From Clostridiales bacterium (GTDB taxonomy: Bacteria > Bacillota > Clostridia > Lachnospirales > Lachnospiraceae), in contig JAHAFI010000001.1 in NCBI GenBank assembly GCA_018374355.1, forward strand, positions 1-64,000: a stretch of DNA of 64,000 nucleotides. Reading direction: 5' to 3'. Made by a program: the position numbers and the translations under genes. Shown here piece by piece: positions 58,058 to 64,000 of the stretch (within the stretch, counting starts at the first letter, position 1; every line of letters starts with the position of its first letter). The notes below the pieces were generated by a model. It searched no databases, was not told the DNA's origin, and worked only from the letters and a program-made list of their open reading frames with translations.

Positions 58058-58110
58058 GAACAACCGTTATATCAATTGAGATGCGATATAGCGGTTGTTC
58101 GAATTTGTGT
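58058..58110 (+). terminator. Terminator-like hairpin closing the AT-rich region
   Basis: GAACAACCGTTATATC (58058-58073) pairs with GATATAGCGGTTGTTC (58085-58100), one mismatch, 11-nt loop, then a T-rich stretch. Confidence 0.75.
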
Positions 58111-58126
58111 TGTTATTGTGTGCTAC

Positions 58127-58190
58127 GGTTCACCGGTAATATTCTGCGAGGTGTTTTCTGCTTGTATTTTTCAGACGCTGCCGCTATAAT
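58127..58190 (+). repeat. Diverged dispersed repeat, copy H, containing the rluA-type promoter
   Basis: GGTTCACCGGTAATATTCTG then CGAGGTGTTTTCTGC aligns with copy G (36722-36783) and, through TCTGCGAGGTGTT, with TTCCGCGAGGTGTT of copy B. Its right part carries a complete promoter. Confidence 0.5.
58162..58190 (+). promoter_or_regulatory. Promoter of the pseudouridine synthase gene
   Basis: -35 TTGTAT (58162-58167), 17-bp spacer, -10 TATAAT (58185-58190), inside repeat copy H. Confidence 0.7.
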
Positions 58191-58263
58191 TGGGAAAGAT
58201 ACGGCTGCGGCGGAAGTATGATGGAGCCGGACAGAATATAAAAAGAAAAATTGGAGAACCCTT

Positions 58264-58935
58264 ATGGTAAGCTGGAAACAGGAAGATATTTTGTATGAAG
58301 ACAATCAGATTTTAGTATGCAGAAAGCACGCAGGGATGGCAGTGCAGAGCGCAGGCATCGGACAGATGGATATGGAGAGCGCTTTGAGAAATTATCTCAA
58401 AGGAGGCTTTGTGGGAATCGTACAGCGACTGGATCAGCCGGTGGAGGGAGTTCTTGTATTTGGAAAAACCGCTCAGGCCACGGGCATTTTGAACAGGCAG
58501 CATCAGAATGGAAAGATGAAGAAAACTTATCTGGCAGCGTTTACAGGAAAACCGGAAGCTGAAGAAGGGGTGCTGGAGGATCATCTTCTAAAGGATTCCC
58601 GAACCAACACTTCCCGGATCGTTAAGTCAGAGACTCCCGGATGCAGAAGAGCAGTGCTGTCTTATAAAATTTTAAACTGGAAAGATTCGGTTGGACTGGC
58701 AGAAATTGTCTTGCAGACAGGAAGACACCACCAGATCCGTGTGCAGATGGCAGGCCATGGAATGCCTCTTTGGGGAGACGGGAAATACAACAGCAGGATT
58801 TCAGATGAAGAAAAAGGCCGGAGCATTGGACTTTGTGCCGGAAGACTGGAATTTGAACATCCGAAAACAGGAAAAAAATTACAATTTCAGATAGAACCGG
58901 AAGGAGAAATTTTCAAAAAACTGACAGCATATTAG
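58264..58935 (+). CDS. RluA family RNA pseudouridine synthase
   Basis: 223 residues, ATG with GGAGA 5-9 bp upstream. The catalytic region is GFVGIVQRLDQPVEGVLVFGKT, where the family RLDxxTSG motif keeps Arg-Leu-Asp but has QPVEG instead of the usual xxTSG. LQTGRHHQIRVQMAGHGMPLWGDGKYN is the second conserved block with HQIRxH-like sequence. No S4 domain is present, so it belongs to the short RluA-type group. The target uridine in rRNA or tRNA is unknown. It starts the gene cluster that runs to the ATP synthase operon. Confidence 0.88.
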   Translation: MVSWKQEDILYEDNQILVCRKHAGMAVQSAGIGQMDMESALRNYLKGGFVGIVQRLDQPVEGVLVFGKTAQATGILNRQHQNGKMKKTYLAAFTGKPEAEEGVLEDHLLKDSRTNTSRIVKSETPGCRRAVLSYKILNWKDSVGLAEIVLQTGRHHQIRVQMAGHGMPLWGDGKYNSRISDEEKGRSIGLCAGRLEFEHPKTGKKLQFQIEPEGEIFKKLTAY

Positions 58936-58985
58936 AGACCGCAGAACGGATACTATGAGTAAACAAAAATTCATAGGAAAGGGCG

Positions 58986-60071
58986 GTGAAGGCAGTGGAT
59001 TGGAAAGGAATCTTAATTTTTACAGGAATAGGAATCGTGGTCTATGCAGGTATGAGATATCTGCTGCCTGCAGCGGTTCCTTTTTTGTTGGGGTGGCTTC
59101 TGGCCTCCATGATTCTTCCCGGAGCAAAATGGGTGGAGAAAAAGTTTCATGTCCGAAGAGGGGTTGCAGGGGGAATCTTAATTGGAATACTGACGGCAGG
59201 ACTCAGTTTCCTGATCTGGAAGCTTTCTGGTTTACTGGTTTGGCAGGTGGGGAATCTTTTGGAAAATATGGGACTTTGGGCCGAGCAGGCGAAAGGATTT
59301 TTTGACGATTGCTGCTGCGCCATTGAAACGTATACCGGAATCCGTGCAGACCAGATCCGGGAGTTTCTAATCTATCAGGCGGGCAGGATACAGGAACAGG
59401 TACAGAAAAATATGGGCGCAGCCTGCGTGGGATATCTTGTGACGATGGTAAAAGGACTGGTTGCTTTGCTGGGCGGGGTTCTTGTGGTGATTATTTTCGG
59501 GACGCTGGTTATCAAGGATATGGAAGAGTTCCGGGAACGGATGAGCCGCGGTAAAATCAGCAGCCGGATCTTGGCGGTGGGAAGAACAATCTGCGCGGCG
59601 GGAGGGCGGTATTTAAAGGCACAGTTTTGCATTATGGGGATTGTGAGTCTGGTCTGTATGGCCGGATTCTGGATTCTTAAAAACCCGTATTTTGTCATTG
59701 CAGGACTGGCGGTGGGATTTTTGGATGCCCTGCCGCTTATCGGAGCAGGAACTATACTGATTCCATGGGCAGTTCTTAGCTGGATTCAGGGGGAGTACAT
59801 GCTGGGGTTCGGCTATCTGGTTTTGTATCTGGCCGCCTATGTGGTCCGTCAGGTTCTGGAGCCGAGGATATTGGGAAAACAGATGGGGATTCATCCGGCC
59901 ATGATGCTGGCAGCGGTATATGGGGGATTTTTCCTTTATGGGTTTCCGGGATTCTTTCTGGGTCCGGTGACGGTTCTGGTGGTTCGGGCTGTTTGGGCAG
60001 AAGTGACGGCTTTCATGGAAGAAAAGGAAAAAATAAATAAAAAAGACGTAAAAAAAGTACAAAAATCTTAA
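58986..60071 (+). CDS. AI-2E/YtvI-type polytopic membrane protein
   Basis: 361 residues from a GTG start at 58986 (AGGA 7 bp before). Hydrophobic throughout with about eight helices; blocks AAVPFLLGWLLASMILPGAKWVEKKF, FWILKNPYFVIAGLAVGFLDALPLIGAGTILIPWAV and YVVRQVLEPRILGKQMGIHPAMMLAAVYGGFFLYGFPGFFLGPVTVLVVRA match the AI-2E transporter superfamily, in which clostridial YtvI sporulation proteins also fall. The central soluble part (about 90-150) has an unusual DDCCCAIETYTG. Export of a small molecule or a Na+/H+ antiport role has been suggested for relatives; none is shown here. Confidence 0.85.
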   Translation: MKAVDWKGILIFTGIGIVVYAGMRYLLPAAVPFLLGWLLASMILPGAKWVEKKFHVRRGVAGGILIGILTAGLSFLIWKLSGLLVWQVGNLLENMGLWAEQAKGFFDDCCCAIETYTGIRADQIREFLIYQAGRIQEQVQKNMGAACVGYLVTMVKGLVALLGGVLVVIIFGTLVIKDMEEFRERMSRGKISSRILAVGRTICAAGGRYLKAQFCIMGIVSLVCMAGFWILKNPYFVIAGLAVGFLDALPLIGAGTILIPWAVLSWIQGEYMLGFGYLVLYLAAYVVRQVLEPRILGKQMGIHPAMMLAAVYGGFFLYGFPGFFLGPVTVLVVRAVWAEVTAFMEEKEKINKKDVKKVQKS

Positions 60072-60081
60072 TAATCACCTA

Positions 60082-60109
60082 TAGACTATTTTTTCTGATA
60101 CGGTATAAT
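60082..60109 (+). promoter_or_regulatory. Promoter of the orphan sugar-binding lipoprotein gene
   Basis: -10 TATAAT (60104-60109) with a -35-like TAGACT (60082-60087) at 16 bp, 46 bp before the start codon. Confidence 0.55.
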
Positions 60110-60155
60110 AAAGGCGTATTCCATTTAATGTGTTTTCAGACAAGGGGAAAATCAG

Positions 60156-61337
60156 ATGCGGAAAAAGATCAATGTGCTGGCGCTGGTTTTGGCAGGATCG
60201 CTTTTGTTCGGCTGCGGCAGTAAGGATAAAGATCATATAAATAAAACAGAAGAACCGAAACCTACAGAGGAGGTTACGGTTACTGAGGAACCTACGCAGG
60301 AAGCGGAGGCAGAAAACGGGGAGAAACCTGAAGGAGATAAGGAAAAAGAGGAAGATAAGGTAATCGAGATTCCAAATGAGGAAGAACTGACGGCAGATTA
60401 TACCTCAGTGGAAGGACTGATACTGGAAAAAGGCAGTCACATTGCGGTGGTTGTAAAAAATACGGAGCAGGGATATTGGAAAGCAGTGAAGCAGGGAATC
60501 AATCAGGCTATAGAAGACTTGAATCAGGAGCTGGGATATGAAGGAGATGATCAGATTCGCTGTACTTTCGAGGGTCCTAAGGCGGACACTGGTGTGGATG
60601 ATCAGGTAAATATTCTGGATGCGGTGATTGCGGAAAATCCGGATGTTCTTTGTCTGGCAGCTATCGACATGGCTTCCTGTGGGGCTCAGTTGGAGTCGGC
60701 GTATGATGATGAGATTCCGGTAATTATTCTGGATTCCGGTGTGAACAACAGTGAACTGGTTTATTCTGTATGCGCCACGGACAATTATTCTGCCGGAGCG
60801 GAAGCAGCCCGGAAGCTCTGCGAAAAAATCGGGGATGAGGGTGAAGTTGCAGTACTTTCCCATGAAGAAATGGGGGAAACCAGTATGGAGCGTGTCAAGG
60901 GTTTTGAAGAGGAAATCAGCGCCAACCATCCAAACGTGGAGATCGTGAAAATCTCCTATGAACCGGCTAAGGAGGGCGATGCTACGCTGGAGGAGCAGAT
61001 GAAAGCTGTTTTGGTGCTGTATCCCAACCTGAAAGGATATTTTGCTACAAATGAAGTTGTCAGCATTAAGGCGCTGAATGTTTTGAAGGAGTATCAGGAC
61101 AGAGGAATCCAGTTGGTAGGCTTCGACCTTGGAAAGACTCAGACAGAGGCAATCCGTCAGGGAACAGAGGCAGGCGTTATTACCCAGAATCCTTACGGTA
61201 TGGGCTACACCACGGTAGTAGCCGGAGTGCGTGCCAAAATGGGGCTGGAAAACGATCCGTTTGTGGATACAGGATACCAGTGGATTGACCAGAGCAATAT
61301 TGATCTGGAAGAAAATGCAAAATTTTTATATGAGTAA
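60156..61337 (+). CDS. Orphan periplasmic-binding-protein-type lipoprotein (ribose/galactose class)
   Basis: 393 residues. Lipoprotein signal MRKKINVLALVLAGSLLFGC with Cys20, then a 60-residue acidic, Glu/Pro/Thr-rich spacer that would hold the domain away from the membrane. The binding fold begins SHIAVVVKNTEQGYWKAVKQGINQAI and includes AVIAENPDVLCLAAIDMASC, IPVIILDSGVNNSELVYSVCATDNYSAGAEAARKL and IQLVGFDLGKTQTEAIRQGTEAGVITQNPYGMGYT, typical of type 1 sugar-binding proteins (RbsB class). No permease or ATPase gene is adjacent, so it may serve a transporter encoded elsewhere or act as a sensor. A terminator follows. Confidence 0.85.
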   Translation: MRKKINVLALVLAGSLLFGCGSKDKDHINKTEEPKPTEEVTVTEEPTQEAEAENGEKPEGDKEKEEDKVIEIPNEEELTADYTSVEGLILEKGSHIAVVVKNTEQGYWKAVKQGINQAIEDLNQELGYEGDDQIRCTFEGPKADTGVDDQVNILDAVIAENPDVLCLAAIDMASCGAQLESAYDDEIPVIILDSGVNNSELVYSVCATDNYSAGAEAARKLCEKIGDEGEVAVLSHEEMGETSMERVKGFEEEISANHPNVEIVKISYEPAKEGDATLEEQMKAVLVLYPNLKGYFATNEVVSIKALNVLKEYQDRGIQLVGFDLGKTQTEAIRQGTEAGVITQNPYGMGYTTVVAGVRAKMGLENDPFVDTGYQWIDQSNIDLEENAKFLYE

Positions 61338-61342
61338 TAGAA

Positions 61343-61383
61343 AAAGTCCTTTTTGCAGAACGGCTCTGCAAAAGGGGCTTTTG
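61343..61383 (+). terminator. Terminator of the lipoprotein gene
   Basis: AAGTCCTTTTTGCAGA (61343-61358) pairs with TCTGCAAAAGGGGCTT (61365-61380) with one mismatch, followed by TT. Confidence 0.8.
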
Positions 61384-61448
61384 TGCTGTGAGGAGTATAA
61401 AGGGCATCTTTTTTCATATACTACCTTTGTGTTCTGTACGAAAAAAGA

Positions 61449-61477
61449 TTGAGAATTATACAAATGTATGATAAGAT
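61449..61477 (+). promoter_or_regulatory. Possible promoter of the ATP synthase operon
   Basis: TTGAGA (61449-61454), 17-bp spacer, TAAGAT (61472-61477); moderate match, located 58 bp before atpZ. Confidence 0.45.
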
Positions 61478-61534
61478 TTGGCTATATGGAAATCTAAAAT
61501 GGAAAAATTAGCCGGAGGGAAAGGAGAAGCACAT

Positions 61535-61795
61535 ATGAAATACTGGACAGGTATGATGAAACATCTTACAACACTGACCCAGTTTGGTCTTTCTTTTGTT
61601 ACTCCGCTTCTTTTATGTCTGGGCATTTGTGCATGGATGACGCGGCGTTTTGACATCGGTAACTGGGTTTATCTCCCGGGATTTTTTTTCGGGATGGGTG
61701 GTTCCGCCATGGTGGCGTACAAGCTTTATTTGAGGGAAACCCGGCAGCAGAAAAAAGAGAAGCAAAAGAAAGTAAGTTTTAACAGACATAGTTAA
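61535..61795 (+). CDS. atpZ: AtpZ/AtpI family small membrane protein
   Basis: 86 residues from the ATG at 61535 with AAAGGAG 9 bp upstream. Two membrane helices (LTTLTQFGLSFVTPLLLCLGICAWM and YLPGFFFGMGGSAMVAYKLYL) and a basic C-terminal tail (QQKKEKQKKVSFNRHS) fit the AtpZ proteins that start many ATP synthase operons and are proposed to aid c-ring assembly or magnesium transport. Thirteen base pairs before the next gene. Confidence 0.8.
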   Translation: MKYWTGMMKHLTTLTQFGLSFVTPLLLCLGICAWMTRRFDIGNWVYLPGFFFGMGGSAMVAYKLYLRETRQQKKEKQKKVSFNRHS

Positions 61796-61808
61796 ATCGG
61801 AGGGAAGT

Positions 61809-62225
61809 ATGGGAAGTTTTTTTCATGATGTACAGCCAGCAGTAAAAAAAGAGACCAAAAGGGTAGCCGTAAGTACAATCACGGGAGTGATCCTGATGTG
61901 GATTGGATTTGCGGTTCTTCATGGGATATTCCCGGAAAAAGTACCTCTGGACTACACAGTATTTCTGGGGGGGATCGGAGGCGGGGCGATTGCCGTGCTG
62001 AATTTCTTTCTGATGGGACTTACGGTTCAGAAGGTTGCTGCTTCAGCGGATGAGGAAATGGCAAGAATGCAGATGAAGGCCAGTTACTCACGAAGAATGC
62101 TGCTGCAGATGCTCTGGGTAGTGGCGGCTATCGCTGCACCCTGCTTCCAGTTTGCAGCAGGAATCATTCCCCTTTTGTTTCCGAGCTTAGGCATCAAAAT
62201 AATGGGAATCTGGCGGCGAAGCTGA
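61809..62225 (+). CDS. atpI: ATP synthase subunit I (AtpI)
   Basis: 138 residues with four hydrophobic helices: ITGVILMWIGFAVLHGIF, YTVFLGGIGGGAIAVLNFFLMGL, MLLQMLWVVAAIAAPCFQFAAG and IIPLLFPSLGIKIMGIW. Position between AtpZ and the a-subunit and its size fit AtpI, which helps build the c-ring. A dispersed 52-bp repeat lies between this gene and atpB. Confidence 0.8.
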   Translation: MGSFFHDVQPAVKKETKRVAVSTITGVILMWIGFAVLHGIFPEKVPLDYTVFLGGIGGGAIAVLNFFLMGLTVQKVAASADEEMARMQMKASYSRRMLLQMLWVVAAIAAPCFQFAAGIIPLLFPSLGIKIMGIWRRS

Positions 62226-62238
62226 CAGATTTCCAATA

Positions 62239-62290
62239 GCCAAACAGATATGCAGGCATATCTCCTTGGCTCGTTACTTGCGGGAATAAA
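62239..62290 (+). repeat. Dispersed 52-bp hairpin repeat, second family, copy 2
   Basis: 44 of 52 bases match 20931-20982. Stem AGATATGC/GCATATCT (62246-62253, 62256-62263) with a compensatory A-T replacing the G-C of copy 1; ends TGCGGGAATAAA. Lies in the atpI-atpB spacer, 10 bp before the atpB ribosome site. Confidence 0.75.
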
Positions 62291-62314
62291 TAAAGATAGG
62301 AGGTGGAAACATAG

Positions 62315-63073
62315 ATGGATTTGGATATTTCAGGGGCAAGAGTCTTATTTACTCTGCCGATTGATCTTCCGGTGCTGGGAGAATTACAGATCAGCGAGAC
62401 CATGGTGGTTAGCTGGCTTGTTATGCTGTTAATTACAGGACTATGCATCTGGCTGACTCATGACCTGAAAGTGGATCATATTTCTAAGCGGCAGGCGGTT
62501 GCCGAGTTTCTGGTAGAGACGGCAAATAAGTTTGTACTGGGAAATATGGGAGAAAAGTTCCGTCACCTGATTCCTTTTGTGGCGGCTCTGTTTGTTACCA
62601 GTGTGGTATCAAACCTGATCAGTCTTCTGGGACTTCGAAGCCCCACGGCGGATCTTTCCACAGAAGCGGCATGGGCTGTTGTGGTATTTATCATGATTAC
62701 CGGACAGAAGATTAAAACCAGTGGTTTTGGCGGTTATCTGAAGGGATTTACAACACCGATTGCGATCATGACGCCGTTCAACGTTCTTTCGGAACTTGCA
62801 ACACCGATCAGTATGGCCTGCCGTCATTTCGGCAACATTCTTTCCGGCGTGGTTATCAACGGACTGATCTACGGTGCGCTTGCGGTAGCCAGTTCCGCTC
62901 TGCTCGGTTTACTTCCGGGTGTGGTGGGCGATGTGCTGGCTAAGATACCGATTCTTGATGTGGGTATTCCGGCAGTCTTGTCGGTTTACTTCGACTGGTT
63001 CTCGGGATTTATGCAGGCATTTATTTTCTGTATGCTGACAGTTATGTATATTGCTAATGCAGCAGAAGAATAG
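62315..63073 (+). CDS. atpB: F0F1 ATP synthase subunit a
   Basis: 252 residues, GGAGG 10 bp before the ATG. Membrane stator subunit forming the ion half-channels. Helices include KFRHLIPFVAALFVTSVVSNLISLLG and the conserved arginine region TPISMACRHFGNILSGVVINGLIYGAL, where the essential Arg sits in ACRHFGN. The end PAVLSVYFDWFSGFMQAFIFCMLTVMYIANA is the typical last helix pair. The residue pattern should be judged together with the sodium-type c-subunit that follows. Confidence 0.93.
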   Translation: MDLDISGARVLFTLPIDLPVLGELQISETMVVSWLVMLLITGLCIWLTHDLKVDHISKRQAVAEFLVETANKFVLGNMGEKFRHLIPFVAALFVTSVVSNLISLLGLRSPTADLSTEAAWAVVVFIMITGQKIKTSGFGGYLKGFTTPIAIMTPFNVLSELATPISMACRHFGNILSGVVINGLIYGALAVASSALLGLLPGVVGDVLAKIPILDVGIPAVLSVYFDWFSGFMQAFIFCMLTVMYIANAAEE

Positions 63074-63118
63074 GATGAAAACAATTTAAAAATATTTTAT
63101 TTACAGGAGGATTACATT

Positions 63119-63397
63119 ATGGAATTTCAGTTACTTGCAAAGGGTATCGCGCTGGCAGGATGTGCTATTGGAGCAGGAGCAGCTTTGATCGCTGGTATTG
63201 GACCTGGTATTGGTGAAGGTAATGCAGTAGCAAAGGCTTTGGAAGCTATCGGACGTCAGCCGGAGTGTAAAGGCGATGTTACTTCCACCATGCTTCTTGG
63301 TTGTGCGATTGCAGAGACAACCGGTATTTACGGTTTCGTAACAGGTCTGCTGCTGATCTTTGTAGCACCGGGTATGTTCATGAACTTCCTCAGCTAA
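63119..63397 (+). CDS. atpE: F0F1 ATP synthase subunit c with two-carboxylate, sodium-type motif
   Basis: 92 residues, two helices joined by the conserved loop RQPECKGD, after a strong AGGAGG. The rotor carboxylate is Glu66 in CAIAETTGIYGF. Helix 1 has GIGPGIGEGNAVAK: Pro29 as in sodium-binding rings and Glu33 where Ilyobacter has Gln32. Thr67, Thr68 and Tyr71 match the sodium-coordinating S66/T67/Y70 positions of Ilyobacter. A Glu pair of this kind is known from the Fusobacterium nucleatum c-ring, which is sodium-driven. Coupling to sodium is therefore predicted. Confidence 0.93.
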   Translation: MEFQLLAKGIALAGCAIGAGAALIAGIGPGIGEGNAVAKALEAIGRQPECKGDVTSTMLLGCAIAETTGIYGFVTGLLLIFVAPGMFMNFLS

Positions 63398-63459
63398 TAG
63401 CTGTAAGCACAAGGACAGGCCGGAAAGACCGGTTATGAAAAAAACAGGAGGTTACAAGC

Positions 63460-63963
63460 ATGCAGGTGCAGGATTTAGTTGGAATTGTACCGTGGACCTT
63501 CATAGCGCAGATTGCGAACCTTTTTATTCAGGTGTACCTTATTAAGCGTTTTCTCTTTAAGCCGATCAATCAGATGCTTGAAAAGCGCAAAGCCATGGCT
63601 GATGCCGAGATTCAGGAGGCAGTTAAGGCGAAAGATGAGGCCAACGCCATGAAAGCCGAGTATGAGCAGAATATGCAGGAAGCAAAAAATAAAGCAAACG
63701 AGATTCTGGTAACGGCACAGAAAACTGCGGCTATCCAGAGCGAAGAGATGCTGAGAGAAGCGAGTGCTCAGGCTGCCGCCATTAAGGTGAAAGCTGAAAA
63801 TGACATTGCACAGGAAAAGAGAAAAGCTGTCAATGAAATTAAAGGCGAGATCGGCGGTATGGCGATGGAGATAGCCGGAAAGGTAATCGAGAGAGAAATC
63901 TGCGAAGAAGACCATGTGAAACTGATTGACGAATTTATATCGAATGTAGGTGATGCATCATGA
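63460..63963 (+). CDS. atpF: F0F1 ATP synthase subunit b
   Basis: 167 residues with ACAGGAGG upstream. One N-terminal helix (TFIAQIANLFIQVYLIKRFLF) then KPINQMLEKRKAMADAEIQEAVKAKDEANAMKAEYEQNMQEAKNKANEIL and a long Ala/Glu/Lys-rich coiled coil, the peripheral stalk. Its stop overlaps the atpH start (ATGA), as usual in this operon. Confidence 0.93.
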   Translation: MQVQDLVGIVPWTFIAQIANLFIQVYLIKRFLFKPINQMLEKRKAMADAEIQEAVKAKDEANAMKAEYEQNMQEAKNKANEILVTAQKTAAIQSEEMLREASAQAAAIKVKAENDIAQEKRKAVNEIKGEIGGMAMEIAGKVIEREICEEDHVKLIDEFISNVGDAS

Positions 63964-64000
63964 CGCAGACTGCCAGACTGTATGGCGGCAGTTTGTACGA
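63960..64000 (+). CDS. atpH: F0F1 ATP synthase subunit delta, N-terminal fragment (cut by window end)
   Basis: ATG at 63960 overlapping the atpF stop; MTQTARLYGGSLY is visible before the window ends. The start and its place after atpF fit subunit delta, which commonly begins with a short peptide followed by a YxxALY-type motif. Confidence 0.75.
   Translation, partial: MTQTARLYGGSLY

Overview
The window looks like chromosomal DNA of a low-GC Gram-positive anaerobe, most likely Lachnospiraceae (Blautia-like; the genus is inference). The reasons are a Tad pilus locus without a secretin, DUF5702 and DUF6382-FHA proteins in that locus, an LplB/YtcP-type sugar ABC system that lacks its own ATPase, a MsmX-type shared ATPase, a TSCPD-domain protein, and a sodium-type F0 c-subunit. 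Nearly all genes are on the plus strand.

Layout. 1-2.7 kb: AT-rich accessory segment with the tail of an Rpn-type nuclease/transposase and a sigma factor / anti-sigma-like / secreted protein trio. 2.9-8.1 kb: a DUF885 protein, thioredoxin reductase, a DnaA-box-rich spacer, trmB, a large palindrome, a 52-residue basic ORF and tRNA-Lys(CUU). 8.2-16.6 kb: a LacI-controlled fructan or fructo-oligosaccharide locus with regulator, two palindromic operators, two permeases, a binding lipoprotein and two GH32 enzymes. The missing ATPase is probably the MsmX-type protein at 52.2 kb. 16.7-23.2 kb: a SpoU methylase, LacZ, a DUF4091/GH123-like hydrolase and YbaK. 23.4-34.1 kb: a complete Tad pilus operon with two A24 prepilin peptidases and an Ig-like insertion in TadC, then a rhomboid protease. 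34.1-42.1 kb: housekeeping genes (histidine kinase, HIT, MurG, beta-CASP nuclease, TSCPD, MtnN, Pgi). 42.3-51.0 kb: a zinc-ribbon membrane protein, an ABC-2 exporter and a two-component system. 51.1-56.8 kb: YesL, MsmX, a CdaR/PucR regulator and an aconitase-like hydratase. 56.9-58.2 kb: an AT-rich region with promoter and terminator signals but no intact ORF. 58.3-64.0 kb: RluA, an AI-2E-type membrane protein, an orphan sugar-binding lipoprotein, and the start of the F1F0 ATP synthase operon (cut by the window end).

Beyond genes, the intergenic space carries several families of dispersed hairpin repeats. The largest has about nine full or truncated copies here, some with compensatory stem changes, and copies lie in or next to promoters, 5' leaders and gene ends. 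One hairpin supplies the last codons of lacZ, and an inverted repeat lies inside a TadE-like gene. All gene functions are inferred from protein motifs; no searches were run.
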